A stretch of DNA of 64,000 nucleotides from an uncultured Lachnospiraceae bacterium (GCA_910578555.1 CAJTPS010000004.1:1-64000); one strand, 5' to 3'. Counted from the first letter of the stretch, positions 16,221 through 26,440 are shown. Notes: a model not told the origin generated them from the sequence alone. A program made the numbers and translations.

Positions 16221-17636
16221 TCACACACAAATCTCAGGATCCCATAACACCCGATATCCCCGGCTTGCCGCCGCGCGTCCCAGTTCCATACCAAGCTTGC
16301 GGTATCCTGTCTCATCACAGACCAGCCGTGACACATCCGCGATCCGCACCTGTCTGCGCCCGCCGCGCGTCTTACAGCAAATCGTTTTCTCCTCATAGGG
16401 AATCCCCGTGATCTGTGTAAAAACTTCCCGCAGTTCCTCTCTGACCTGCATACAGCGCGGGTCTGCCGCCGCCACATCCTGCTTCAGCGCCGCCCGGTGG
16501 GTATAGCCGCCGCTGTACTCCTTATGCAGACCCTCATAGAGACAGGCGCCTGTATCATCCATCGCGCCGCCGCAGATCCTGCCGCCGGCACCCAGAATCC
16601 TGCCGCCGACGATCCCGATATCCGGTCTGGCTGTCAGAATATCCGGCAGATAAGTGATTTCATAGAACCCCAAATGCAGGCTGTGCCCGACCGTAATGTT
16701 CCAGCCCCGCCTGTTGCCGAAATCGGCAAGCGCTTCCCTCCCGGCCTCATAGGCATATGTTTTGCTGGCCGTGTTATCCGCCGTTGAATCCGCATGGCAA
16801 CGCCAATGATACAGCACTTTCGGTATGTGTATGACCTCACCCGGCAAATCGCCGGTCAGCGTCTCTCCATACAACCGGTCGATCACCCGAAGCACCAGGT
16901 CATAATCCTGTGCGCCGTCATACTTTCTGCGCAGCAGCAGACTTTTCATGAGTTTTGCCTCTACCGCCATAAAGTGACACACGTAATTATTTGATAAAAT
17001 TAAATCCAGATTGAATTTCTCTTTCTTGTTCGGAGCCATAAAATAGCAACTGCTGCTATCGTATTTGTCTTCGTCCGTGTATAGAAGCGCCGGCGTTATC
17101 CCCTGCTGTTTTGCACTACGAACTGCCGACACCATATGATACAGGGCATCCGGCGCCAGCAGATCATCATGGTCGAGCAGCGCAATATATTCCCCCGACG
17201 CCATAGCGATTCCCGCGTTGGTGTTATCGGATATACCTCTATTCTCTGTCAGGCGGCTGTACCTGATGCGGTTCTCACCGGTCCGTGCCGCAATCTCTCC
17301 CACAGTCTTCTCCACAGTATCGCCGGCACTCGCATCTACGATGATCAGTTCCCACACCGGATAGCTCTGTCTGCACACGGATTCTATCATCTCACGCAAG
17401 AACTGCTCCTTCGTCTCATAGGCCGGCACCACAATACTGAACTGTTCCCGGCCGGCCGCCGTCTGTGCCCGTTGCGCGGCCAGCTGCTCCGCCGTCGGCT
17501 CCCTGTAGAAATAATCCGCCTTCCGCTCTTCTTCGATCCGTTCTCTGGCCGCGTAATATGCGTGACGTATCCCGTTTTTCTGAAGATACTGAACGGCTTT
17601 CCTGAAATTACTGATCCTGCATATTCTATTTCCCAT
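16221..17636 (-). CDS. GT2 glycosyltransferase with remnant second GT domain
   Basis: 471 residues from ATG 17636 (GGAGAT six bases upstream). A short N-terminal helical part contains a basic amphipathic segment. A complete GT-A domain follows: FSIVVPAYET, IIVDASAGD, and ALLDHDDLL as DxD-like motif. The C-terminal third (about 345-471) matches only the second half of the second GT domain found in the 664-residue neighbour at 19653: the PDIGIVGGRIL-GGR-CGGA stretch and the GYRVLWDPEI tail are present, but the nucleotide-binding half is absent. So the gene looks like an internally shortened tandem GT2. The frame is open and the first domain complete, so it is probably active as a single transferase. 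Confidence 0.82.
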   Translation of the reverse strand: MGNRICRISNFRKAVQYLQKNGIRHAYYAARERIEEERKADYFYREPTAEQLAAQRAQTAAGREQFSIVVPAYETKEQFLREMIESVCRQSYPVWELIIVDASAGDTVEKTVGEIAARTGENRIRYSRLTENRGISDNTNAGIAMASGEYIALLDHDDLLAPDALYHMVSAVRSAKQQGITPALLYTDEDKYDSSSCYFMAPNKKEKFNLDLILSNNYVCHFMAVEAKLMKSLLLRRKYDGAQDYDLVLRVIDRLYGETLTGDLPGEVIHIPKVLYHWRCHADSTADNTASKTYAYEAGREALADFGNRRGWNITVGHSLHLGFYEITYLPDILTARPDIGIVGGRILGAGGRICGGAMDDTGACLYEGLHKEYSGGYTHRAALKQDVAAADPRCMQVREELREVFTQITGIPYEEKTICCKTRGGRRQVRIADVSRLVCDETGYRKLGMELGRAAASRGYRVLWDPEICV

Positions 17637-17717
17637 ATCTGATCTCCGTGACGTATCCGTATGCACGCTGGTAATTCTATCATGCCGCTTACACCGGCCG
17701 TGGCCCTAAATGATCAT

Positions 17718-17738
17718 CGCCCTGCTCTGCGCAGGGCG
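17718..17738. terminator. Hairpin downstream of the phosphohexomutase gene
   Basis: 8-bp stem CGCCCTGC / GCAGGGCG with a 5-base loop, about 70 bases past the mutase stop codon. No T-run on either strand, so it may be a stability element rather than a terminator. Confidence 0.4.
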
Positions 17739-17804
17739 ATCTTCACCGCATTCTTGATCTTCTCCGGCATCCTTATGAGATTCACCGGCCGCATTTCCCT
17801 GCTC

Positions 17805-19526
17805 CTAGAGATATGCTTTCAGATCCTGTGTCAATTTATTCAGCTTATTCTCTGCGTCTTCAAGGCTTGTGCCCTTCACGCCCATGTAGAACTTGATCTT
17901 CGGCTCCGTACCGGAAGGACGGGCGCAGCACCAGGAATCGTTGGTCAGGTCGAAGTAAAGCACGTTGGACTTCGGAAGCCCGGTTTCGCCTGTCTCTCCC
18001 GTCTCCAGATTCAGCGTCCTGCCTGTGGTATAGTCTCTGAACTCTTTCACCTTCAGATCGCCGAACTTCTTCGGCGGATCATTTCTGAGCTTGTTCATCA
18101 GCTCCTCGATCTCCTTGGCGCCGTCGATTCCCTTCATGGTGATGGAATACTGACTCTCCTTGAAGTAACCGTATTTCTCATAGAGCGTGATCATCTGATC
18201 CCATACGGTCTTGCCGTTCTTCTTGCACCATGCCGCCATCTCGCACAGGCACATAACCGCAACGATGGCATCCTTGTCTCTGGCATGAGTTCCGGCAAGA
18301 CAGCCGTAACTCTCTTCCAGGCCAAACACATAATTGTTGGAGCCTGTCTGCTCGAAGAGCTTGATCTGTTCACCGATGAATTTGAAGCCCGTCAGTACTT
18401 CGATAAATCTTACTTTATAATCTTCCGCGATCGCACGCGCCATATTCGTGGTAACGATCGTCGTAACAAGTGCCGGATTCTCAGGCATGCTGCCTGTAGC
18501 CGTTCTCTCTCTTAAGATGTACTCCGCGATCAGCATACCGGACATATTGCCCGTAAAGGGAACATACTCGCCGGATTTCGTGTCAAGCGCATAGATTCCC
18601 AGTCTGTCCGCGTCGGGATCGGTCGCCAGCACGATGTCGGCGTTCTTCTCCTTTGCCAGTTTAAGCGCCAGCGTAAATGCCTTGGGGTCCTCCGGATTCG
18701 GGTACTCCAGCGTCGTGAAATCCGGGTCCGGCATCTCCTGCTCGGGAACGACATATACGTTCTTAAAGCCAAGCTCGGAAAGGATTCTTCTGACCGGCAC
18801 ATTGCCTGTCCCGTTAAACGGGGAATAAACAATCTTCATATCCTCCGCCATATCCTTGATCACATCCGGATGAATGATCTGTTTCTTGAGTTGGACCATG
18901 TACTTATCGTCGATCTCTTTGCCAATCACCACGTAGAGTCCGGCTTTCTTCGCCTCTTCCTTATCCATGGTCTTTACGGTGTGATAATCCGTCACATTAT
19001 TCACTTCTGTGATAATCTCCTGATCTTTCGGTGCGGTTACCTGTGCGCCGTCCTCCCAGTAGCATTTATAGCCGTTATATTCCGGCGGGTTATGGCTCGC
19101 AGTGATCACGATACCCGATATACAGCCCAGTTCTCTAAGCGCAAAGGATAATTCCGGTGTAGGCCTCAGCGCGTCAAACACGTATGCCTTGATGCCGTTC
19201 GCCGCAAGACAGAGCGCCGCCTCATCCGCAAACTCAGGAGATTTTCTTCTGGAATCATAGGCGATCGCAACGCCTTTATCCTCTCCACCCTGTTTCTTTA
19301 TATAGTTGGCAAGCCCCTGTGTCGCTTTGCGAACCGTATAGATATTCATGCGGTTCGTACCCGCGCCGATCACGCCGCGCAGACCGCCGGTGCCGAAAGC
19401 AAGATCCTTGTAAAACCGATCCTCGATCTCCTTCTCATCATTTCTGATCGCCAGAAGCTCCTGCTTGGTCGCATCGTCAAAATAGGAGTCTTCTACCCAA
19501 AAGTCGAATTGTTCTTTGTAGCCCAT
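17805..19526 (-). CDS. pgcA: Phosphoglucomutase / phosphomannomutase
   Basis: 573 residues, the size of the Firmicutes PgcA family. The phosphoserine loop is VITASHNPPEYNGYK, the metal site DPDADRLGI, the sugar-binding loop GLEESYG, and the phosphate-binding loop CARPSGTEPKIKFY. It interconverts glucose-6-phosphate and glucose-1-phosphate, or the mannose forms, feeding RfbA (dTDP-sugars) and other NDP-sugars needed by the glycosyltransferases around it. ACGGAGG precedes the start. It has its own promoter at 19600-19629. The gene lies between GT genes, so it probably belongs functionally to the surface-glycan locus. Confidence 0.95.
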   Translation of the reverse strand: MGYKEQFDFWVEDSYFDDATKQELLAIRNDEKEIEDRFYKDLAFGTGGLRGVIGAGTNRMNIYTVRKATQGLANYIKKQGGEDKGVAIAYDSRRKSPEFADEAALCLAANGIKAYVFDALRPTPELSFALRELGCISGIVITASHNPPEYNGYKCYWEDGAQVTAPKDQEIITEVNNVTDYHTVKTMDKEEAKKAGLYVVIGKEIDDKYMVQLKKQIIHPDVIKDMAEDMKIVYSPFNGTGNVPVRRILSELGFKNVYVVPEQEMPDPDFTTLEYPNPEDPKAFTLALKLAKEKNADIVLATDPDADRLGIYALDTKSGEYVPFTGNMSGMLIAEYILRERTATGSMPENPALVTTIVTTNMARAIAEDYKVRFIEVLTGFKFIGEQIKLFEQTGSNNYVFGLEESYGCLAGTHARDKDAIVAVMCLCEMAAWCKKNGKTVWDQMITLYEKYGYFKESQYSITMKGIDGAKEIEELMNKLRNDPPKKFGDLKVKEFRDYTTGRTLNLETGETGETGLPKSNVLYFDLTNDSWCCARPSGTEPKIKFYMGVKGTSLEDAENKLNKLTQDLKAYL

Positions 19527-19599
19527 GGTTTACCTCCGTTTCACATAATAATTATCTCATACTTCAATATTATTAAAATAAAGTTAATCAATCATGCTC

Positions 19600-19629
19600 A
19601 TTTTAGCACAACAGGAAGGCTTCCGTAAA
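19600..19629 (-). promoter_or_regulatory. Promoter of the phosphohexomutase gene
   Basis: Minus strand TTTACG (19629-19624), 18-base spacer, TAAAAT (19605-19600). The leader to the ATG is about 70 bases. Confidence 0.45.
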
Positions 19630-19652
19630 CATTTTTTGGAAATTTGACCGTG

Positions 19653-21647
19653 CTACACCCTCAGCGCGAAATCGCTCCTGTCCAACGAGAAATTCGGATT
19701 ATAATAAGGGTCTCCCGCTTTCAGCACCTCTTTCCATTTCCGGCGGAAGGCCTCAGACTCCTTATTGTACCGCTCCGCTTTCTCCCCCTGATCGTCCAGC
19801 CCTCTGGACACGGACTCGAAATGATACAGCTCCGCAAACGGCGTAAACACATTGACATATCCCGCCTTCCACGCGCGGATGCACAGGTCCACGTCGTTTA
19901 ACGACACCGCAAAGTTGTCGTCCAGACCGCCCAGACTTTCAAACACAGCCTTGCGCATCATCAGGCACGCACCCGTCACCGCCATCACGTTCTGCGCATA
20001 GCACAGCCGCCCCATATAGCCGAGATTATTGCTGGCCACACGATAGTGGCTGTGCCCTGCGGTCCTGTGCTGTCCCAGCCCCAGCACAACGCCTGCATGC
20101 TGGATCGTCCTGTCTTCATAGTAGAGCTTCGCGCCTACCGCACCCACATCATCCCGCTGCGCATACATGAGCATCTCTTCGATCCAGTCCAGCGTGATCA
20201 CCTGCGTATCATTGTTCAGCAGCAGAATATATTCGCCTTGCGCATGAGATACCCCCAGATTATTGATCTTCGAATAATTAAAATCTCCCTCATAGGTGAT
20301 CACCCTGATATGCTGGTTTTTCTGTATTTCCTTATAATATTCAAAAATCTCTTCCGTAACGCTGTTGTTTTCCACCACGATAATCTCATAATTATCGTAG
20401 GTACTTTTCTTCACAACCGAATCGATACAGCGCTTCAGATCTTCGACATGATCCTTGTTCGGAATCACGATACTCACCCCGGGATTACCCTGTATCTCAT
20501 ATTTGATCTGGAAAATCGTCTCAAAGGCCTTCGTGGAGGTGATCTCAAAGTTCTTATAGCCCTGCTCCCGCAGGTGTGCTGCAACTGCACCCTTAGCCGC
20601 CTCGATGGCATAACTCTTGGCGCTGATATCCGCCGCCACACTGCCGGCATGGGAACGCCAGTAATAGAGCAGCTTCGGCACGTGCACGATACACTTCGCC
20701 CGGCTTGTAAGCCGCAGGATCATGTCATGATCCTGACTGCCGTCGAACTCCGGACGAAACAACTCCGTCCCGTCTAACAGCCTTCTGTCAAAAGCGCTGA
20801 AATGGCAGATATAATTATTTGCCCGCAGATTATCCGGCGCAAAATCCGGTTTAAAATGCAGAGTGATCATGTCGTCAATCGTTTTACTGCCTTTAAAGGT
20901 CGCCTCATCACAATAGATATAATCTGCACCGCGGTCGCAGATGACCTTCATGTATTCATAGAGTACACCCGGATGCAGCACATCATCGTGGTCGAAAAGC
21001 GCGATATAATCACCTGAAGCCATACTCAGGCACGCATTGGTGTTGCCGGATATTCCTTCATTAGACGGAAGTTTCCTGTAGTAGATGCGGGTATCCTCTG
21101 ATGCATACTCCCTGCAGATCCGTTCCACATCACCGTGCTCCGCGTCGGAACCGTCAGCCAGACACAACTGCCAGCCGCCGTAGGTCTGCGCCCGCACGGA
21201 ATCGATTGCCTGCCGTAGAAACTTCTCCGGCGTATTATAGAGAGGCACCAGAATGCTGAACCGGATATTTCTGCAAAACTTCGTCTCCCGCTGCCTTGCG
21301 GCTTCCTCCGCATCCGGAAAACTCGCCGTACCATGCTGCGCGCGTGCTTTTAGTTCGATCTTCTTCGCATCCAGCTTGCGGGCAATCCCTTTCAGACTGC
21401 CGTATTGGCCAATCCTCTGCTTCGTCCGGCGCCCCCAGTGTACCGCCATGCGCAGCGGCTTGGATATCCGCCAGAGCACACTGCCCTTGATGCGATGCAG
21501 TTTTTCCTCCAGAACCGCGCCCTGCTGCTCGGTCTGCGCCAGCTTGTCCGCCAGAACGCGGCCTTTATCCCGCTCCCGCTCATAGGCTGCCTTATAATAA
21601 CGGAGTCTCTCCTCCTCCGTAAGCTGCTCCAGTTCTTTCTGTTCCAT
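19653..21647 (-). CDS. Tandem GT2 glycosyltransferase (two catalytic domains)
   Basis: 664 residues. The N-terminal 60 residues are a charged coiled coil (EQLTEEERLRYYKAAYERER), followed by an amphipathic basic segment (LWRISKPLRMAVHW) probably lying on the membrane. GT domain 1 (about 128-340) has FSILVPLYNT and ALFDHDDVL. GT domain 2 (about 385-620) has VSIVIPNKDHVEDL, ILLLNNDTQVI, and VSLNDVDLCIRAW. Such double GT2 proteins add alternating or disaccharide units in rhamnan-like wall glycans. AAAGGA precedes the start. It is downstream of the 812-residue GT2 and likely co-transcribed. The sugar specificities are unknown. Confidence 0.88.
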   Translation of the reverse strand: MEQKELEQLTEEERLRYYKAAYERERDKGRVLADKLAQTEQQGAVLEEKLHRIKGSVLWRISKPLRMAVHWGRRTKQRIGQYGSLKGIARKLDAKKIELKARAQHGTASFPDAEEAARQRETKFCRNIRFSILVPLYNTPEKFLRQAIDSVRAQTYGGWQLCLADGSDAEHGDVERICREYASEDTRIYYRKLPSNEGISGNTNACLSMASGDYIALFDHDDVLHPGVLYEYMKVICDRGADYIYCDEATFKGSKTIDDMITLHFKPDFAPDNLRANNYICHFSAFDRRLLDGTELFRPEFDGSQDHDMILRLTSRAKCIVHVPKLLYYWRSHAGSVAADISAKSYAIEAAKGAVAAHLREQGYKNFEITSTKAFETIFQIKYEIQGNPGVSIVIPNKDHVEDLKRCIDSVVKKSTYDNYEIIVVENNSVTEEIFEYYKEIQKNQHIRVITYEGDFNYSKINNLGVSHAQGEYILLLNNDTQVITLDWIEEMLMYAQRDDVGAVGAKLYYEDRTIQHAGVVLGLGQHRTAGHSHYRVASNNLGYMGRLCYAQNVMAVTGACLMMRKAVFESLGGLDDNFAVSLNDVDLCIRAWKAGYVNVFTPFAELYHFESVSRGLDDQGEKAERYNKESEAFRRKWKEVLKAGDPYYNPNFSLDRSDFALRV

Positions 21648-21760
21648 GTAACATCCTTTCCTTGCTTTAAATGTTCAGAAGACGCTGCTGCCCTGCACGA
21701 ACATTTCATGCATAATCCATGTCAGGGCATTTTACTGCGATGACATGCCGACATATACCC

Positions 21761-24199
21761 TCATCCGGCTGCACCGGCCGCTTCCGGCATCGATACCGTA
21801 CACGTCTTATCGCTCCATGCCAGCAGCTGCTCTCCCTGTCTGCCCGTGCACAGCATGCCGACGCGGTATGTTCCCTCCGGCAGATCCTCCCGACGAATCC
21901 GCAGCACGAAACCGGCCAGACCGATATTGTGTTCCGTCGGCAGAATCGCCTCCACGTCTCTACGGTGCCAGTTCGATGGCACGGCAGAGTAATCCGCGGC
22001 GCTGCCGCCTCTCCCGCTGCCGGGCAAATCATCCCGCCGGAGCAGAACACGCTTATCATAACACGCATTATCCATCCCGGGCACATAACACCACCCCATA
22101 ATCCACACAATGTCAGGCTCATCGGCATGTATTTTGTGCTGTAGTTCTGCCCTGTCCACAGTCAGCCGCAGAAGCCCCTTATTGACTTTATTAGTCATCC
22201 AATCCTGCATCGGTTCCACGGGCGCCGTCAACAGATGTTCCTCATATGGGAACTTATAATTGCACACATAATCCGAAGCATTGTCGATCAACGCCCTGTG
22301 ATAGAACGGATCACTCCCGTTCATCTGCGGATGCCTGCTGTACAGGTCCTCCTTCTCCGCAAGAAGCCGCTTCCATTTCTCCTCATCCTGTTCGTCCAGA
22401 CCGCGGCTGAGAGACTCATGATGATACAGCACCGCATCGTTGCGCTGTATATTGTAATATCCCGCCTCTATCAATTTGAAACAGAAGTCCACATCATTAT
22501 AGGCGACTGCCATGGTCTCATCCAGTCCGCCCACTTCTTCATATTTCTTGCGGCTTACCATGAGACACGCCGCCGTCACGCCAATCATATCATACGTTAT
22601 TCTGTTCCGTCCGTAATAGTAATCCCTGTCGTCCGGAAATGTGATCAGTTTATGAGACGGTCCGATCTGCAGATTCGTGATGCCTGCATGCTGAATATTC
22701 TGCGTATTCGCGTACCACAGCTTCGCTCCCACCGCCCCGGCATGCGGCTGCAGCGCCTGTCCTGCCATGCGGCGCAGCCAGCTGCGCTCTATGATCTCGA
22801 TATCATCATTCAGCAGCAGGATCAGATCGCCACCCGCCTGTGCCACACCCATATTGCACATTTTAGAAAAATTAAACGGCATGGGCTCATAGAGATAGGT
22901 AAAACCGTATTTTTTCCGCAGCAGTTCCATCTTCGCGCGGTTTTCATCATTGCTGCCGTTATCCACCACGATCCACTCATAGTAGCGGTAGTCAGTCTTC
23001 TCCCGAAATGACTTCAGACACCGCTCCAGAACCTCCGGATGATCTTTGGAGGGAATCACAACGGAAACCAGATAGTGCGGCGGAATCTGTCTGACTTCAC
23101 TCTGCGCCCGGACGCAGCGTTCCCTTCCGGAAATGGAAGTGTCGTAGATCACGTGATACAGATCCGGCTCCTGTCCGCTCGCCAGAACGCCCTTAACACC
23201 CCGTCTGGCAAGCGCCCGTTCCCGCACGGACACACATTCTTTTCCCGCGCCCTCAATATAACATCCGTTTTCTAATTCTGCTTTCAGAAGCTGCCGGGCT
23301 AGCCGGAATCTCTCTTCCCTGTCCGTGCACGCTGCCAGTTCCTGCTTCGCCTCCCCGGAAGGCTCATACAGTCTGTGATAGAACACGCCGTCTATATGAC
23401 GGATTCCCTCATGCAGCGGTACGCTTTCAAGCCTGCACCGCCTGCCTGCCGCTTCTTCCAAATGCAGGCACAGATCATAGTACCAGACCGGTTGATCCGC
23501 TCCTTGCTCTGCTTTTTTTCCCGTGACCTCGAACGGTAAGTCATCTATAAATCCCTTCCTGACTGCCAGCAGATGTCCCCAATAATTATATGCCATCATC
23601 GTGTCCGGCGAATAGCACGGTTTGAACCACGGATGCATACGGCAGGACAGATCTTCCCAATAAAAATCTTCATCCGCATAAGCAATTTTGCAAGTCCTGT
23701 TTTGGCTAAAACAGGATTTAATTTCATCCAGACATCTGTTATCGAGAATACCCTTCCCACACGCCAAAACGACGATATCAGTCTGTGGAATATCAATCGT
23801 TATCCATCCATTCACTTCTATCGGAGTTTCCACGGCATGTCTATAACCACCGTCATTATAACTATTGTTATTTTCCCGTCTGATCCATTCCGCATAAGGG
23901 TGCTCCTGCAGAAGTATCTCTTCTGCATAGCGGGAGAGACAGGGATCCGCCGCCGGCGTCATATCCATACTCCCGGCGCGGTGCCGCTCTCCTTTCACAG
24001 CGCGGTACAATCTGCGAAAAGGCGCCGTCATCTTCCAGAACGGGCTTGCATAGATACGGTTTAAGTTATCGTTCAAATCTTCCTGCCGTCTCTGCGCATC
24101 CCCGATCTTTCCCGCCAGCGTACTGTTATTCCTGCGCGCAGTCTCATATGCGGTTTCATAATAAGCTGTCCAGTCATAGCATTTCGTTCGTCCGCTCAT
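21761..24199 (-). CDS. Large GT2 glycosyltransferase (812 aa) with N-terminal coil and extra C-terminal domain
   Basis: The N-terminal coiled coil and SPFWKMTAPFRRLYRAVK amphipathic segment resemble those of the 664-residue neighbour. A first GT-like domain (about 125-330) is diverged: it retains a YADEDFYW acidic motif but no typical start motif. A complete GT2 domain (about 380-650) has VSVVIPSKDHPEVL, LLLNDDIEII, and AVAYNDVDFCFKL. The last 140 residues form a beta-rich domain with WIMGWCYVPG that may bind glycan. It begins immediately after the methyltransferase-kinase gene (3 bases between them), so the two are co-expressed. It is probably a polymerising or side-chain transferase on the cytoplasmic face. 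Confidence 0.85.
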   Translation of the reverse strand: MSGRTKCYDWTAYYETAYETARRNNSTLAGKIGDAQRRQEDLNDNLNRIYASPFWKMTAPFRRLYRAVKGERHRAGSMDMTPAADPCLSRYAEEILLQEHPYAEWIRRENNNSYNDGGYRHAVETPIEVNGWITIDIPQTDIVVLACGKGILDNRCLDEIKSCFSQNRTCKIAYADEDFYWEDLSCRMHPWFKPCYSPDTMMAYNYWGHLLAVRKGFIDDLPFEVTGKKAEQGADQPVWYYDLCLHLEEAAGRRCRLESVPLHEGIRHIDGVFYHRLYEPSGEAKQELAACTDREERFRLARQLLKAELENGCYIEGAGKECVSVRERALARRGVKGVLASGQEPDLYHVIYDTSISGRERCVRAQSEVRQIPPHYLVSVVIPSKDHPEVLERCLKSFREKTDYRYYEWIVVDNGSNDENRAKMELLRKKYGFTYLYEPMPFNFSKMCNMGVAQAGGDLILLLNDDIEIIERSWLRRMAGQALQPHAGAVGAKLWYANTQNIQHAGITNLQIGPSHKLITFPDDRDYYYGRNRITYDMIGVTAACLMVSRKKYEEVGGLDETMAVAYNDVDFCFKLIEAGYYNIQRNDAVLYHHESLSRGLDEQDEEKWKRLLAEKEDLYSRHPQMNGSDPFYHRALIDNASDYVCNYKFPYEEHLLTAPVEPMQDWMTNKVNKGLLRLTVDRAELQHKIHADEPDIVWIMGWCYVPGMDNACYDKRVLLRRDDLPGSGRGGSAADYSAVPSNWHRRDVEAILPTEHNIGLAGFVLRIRREDLPEGTYRVGMLCTGRQGEQLLAWSDKTCTVSMPEAAGAAG

Positions 24200-24202
24200 A
24201 TG

Positions 24203-26326
24203 TCAAAACAGTCCCCTTTTCTGCATATGTTTTACCGTCTCCTCCGGCAGTCTGGTCACTTCCATCGCCGCCTGCAGCAGATTGTTCTCTTCCCCGGCAA
24301 GACCTGCCAGCGATACCGTGATATTCGGGTCTGCAGTGGGAAAGGCATAGGTATTATCGCCGACTTTAAACCCGTTGACCTGTATCTGTCTGCCTTTCCA
24401 CGGAACCGGTACGCCGTTGTATTTCATCTCGCGTATATACACGATACAATAATCGCTGCACGGATCAATCCGCAGCGCGCTTCTTCCGCCCGGAACGGTC
24501 ACCTCCAGTTCCGTCACGCCTTCGGGCGTAACGCGGACCTGTTCCGACAGTTCGTCCGGAAAGAACGACTGCTCCTCGTTAAATCCGCTGCCTGTATCCT
24601 CATAGATCTGCACGCGGTCTTTCTGCGCGCCGGGCTCCTGTCCCCTGCAGAAATCCTCCACCGTATAGACAGGAAAGCCGATCGCCTCCCTTATCTCCGC
24701 CATAGACAGATTCCTGCCGGTCACATATTTCTGAAATTTCATTTCCAGTCTGCGATACTGTTCCGCTTCAGCCTGATCGATTTCAAGTTTCTTCATAATT
24801 AAATCAAGATTTAATTGATTTCTTTTTTCACTTTCCAGCAGATAGCAATAGACTGCCCGGAAAGCAATCTGCCTCGTCTCGATCTGCTTCTCAAAGCTCC
24901 ATTCAAAATCAATAACATTCCAGGCGTTATTAACATCATCCGGTACAATAATATTCGCAAAAATCAGATCATAATCAGCGACCGGCTTCTCCTCGCCCCA
25001 GGCGATCCGTTTCAGATACTCGTCAAACAGATTCTGAAAACCTTCCACATCATTCCATGCCAGACATTCGTCAAGCAGTTCTTCCAGGCTTCTCCCCTCG
25101 AGATACTGCAGACGCAGATAAGGCGGCTCCGGTAAGACACTGGCCGCAGAAGTCGTATTCACCCGCTCCAGACTGCATCGGTTGACAGCCAGGCCGCTGC
25201 CTGCATAGCGCTCACATAGCTTCTCATAGATCTGTGCAGTGTGTTCTATATGCTGCCACGCCTCATTTGATAACGGATGTTTTTCTATAATTTTGCCGTC
25301 TTCACCGTCCCGCAGAACTGTCTTGACCTGAAATTCTGCCTTTCTGTCGCCCGAGTACTTCACGTATTTTTCCTCGGGAGCGGGACCCAGCACCATCATA
25401 TAAGAATTAGAAAACAGCGGAAACTGTCCTTCCTGTATGATCGTGTCAAACACTCTCTTCTCGTCGAACAACCCGAGTCTGTCCCTGTCGAAGTTCCTGA
25501 GGTTGGTCGTAAGTTCCCCCGGCTTCGGCAGCCTCTCGTCCGAATAGAGACATGTCATAAATTTGTAGTCGGGATAGGGATAGTACATCTGTGTCTGCTC
25601 GTAGCCGCACCGCCTCGCAATGTCACGCAGTCCGGCAGCCGTAAACGTCCGGACCACACCGCCGTCCGGATAGTTCTCCAGACTGCTGAAATATGTGCCA
25701 AGATGGTCTTCCCGACATCCGGCCCAGTATTTCAGGCCGAATTTATTCTCTATGGCTATGGCAATATTACCCTGCGGCTTCACATGCCTGCTGATAATAT
25801 TCAGGAAATCCTCATAGGGTGTCCCGGATTGTATATACGCCTGGGCATACTCAAATACCCCGATCAGGCAGATATAATCGTAGTCACAGGGAAGATCCGG
25901 CTCCACATCCTGAAAATTACCCACATGGATCGTCACATTGTCGGCATCCATATGGCGATAGGCGTTGATCCGGCTCCTTTTTCTGGACAGATCGATGCAG
26001 GTAACTTCTCCCGCCTTTCTCGCAAGCGATCCCGTGATCGCGCCACAGCCGGAACCAACCTCCAGCACCTTCATATCCCTGGTGATCGGCAGCCACTCCA
26101 CGATATTCTCCCGCTGTGCGGAAAGATGATACAGAATCGGCCAGCTCGCCCGCTCTTCAATGATCCGCTGATACTCCACCGACGAATAATTCCGGACAAT
26201 ATCCAGCAGTTCATCCTCTACCTCTCCGTCGCAGTAATAGTCCTCGCCCGGATAGTGGGTCAGGTCCAGTTTGATTTTGCCGATTTGCTCTTTCTTCTCT
26301 GTTCTGTTATCCTCTTTCATGCTCAT
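24203..26326 (-). CDS. SAM methyltransferase fused to APH/choline-kinase-like domain (WbdD-like candidate)
   Basis: 707 residues with three parts. Residues about 60-260 form a class I methyltransferase: VLEVGSGCGAITG (SAM loop), CIDLS, then DYICLIGVFEYAQ. Residues about 300-520 look like a kinase fold: a possible ATP lysine at K335 in EFQVKTVL, D453 and N458 in DYDLIFANII (the D-x4-N catalytic loop), and VIDFEW (472-475) as the metal motif used by choline kinases and aminoglycoside phosphotransferases. The last 150 residues are a beta-rich domain. Methyltransferase plus kinase beside an ABC exporter whose ATPase has a C-terminal domain is the layout of WbdD/Wzt, where the cap ends the chain and licenses export. 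That role is inferred; Gram-positive equivalents are not known to me. Start could be Met1 or Met3. Confidence 0.75.
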   Translation of the reverse strand: MSMKEDNRTEKKEQIGKIKLDLTHYPGEDYYCDGEVEDELLDIVRNYSSVEYQRIIEERASWPILYHLSAQRENIVEWLPITRDMKVLEVGSGCGAITGSLARKAGEVTCIDLSRKRSRINAYRHMDADNVTIHVGNFQDVEPDLPCDYDYICLIGVFEYAQAYIQSGTPYEDFLNIISRHVKPQGNIAIAIENKFGLKYWAGCREDHLGTYFSSLENYPDGGVVRTFTAAGLRDIARRCGYEQTQMYYPYPDYKFMTCLYSDERLPKPGELTTNLRNFDRDRLGLFDEKRVFDTIIQEGQFPLFSNSYMMVLGPAPEEKYVKYSGDRKAEFQVKTVLRDGEDGKIIEKHPLSNEAWQHIEHTAQIYEKLCERYAGSGLAVNRCSLERVNTTSAASVLPEPPYLRLQYLEGRSLEELLDECLAWNDVEGFQNLFDEYLKRIAWGEEKPVADYDLIFANIIVPDDVNNAWNVIDFEWSFEKQIETRQIAFRAVYCYLLESEKRNQLNLDLIMKKLEIDQAEAEQYRRLEMKFQKYVTGRNLSMAEIREAIGFPVYTVEDFCRGQEPGAQKDRVQIYEDTGSGFNEEQSFFPDELSEQVRVTPEGVTELEVTVPGGRSALRIDPCSDYCIVYIREMKYNGVPVPWKGRQIQVNGFKVGDNTYAFPTADPNITVSLAGLAGEENNLLQAAMEVTRLPEETVKHMQKRGLF

Positions 26327-26440
26327 CTCTATTTCTGCACCGTTTTAATCTGTATGGCAATACACGTACTGCCGGTTCACGGCAAACAGTGCGCCGCCGC
26401 TCCCGCTGTTCAAAGCTTCCTTCCTCCGTCTGCCCCTGTG

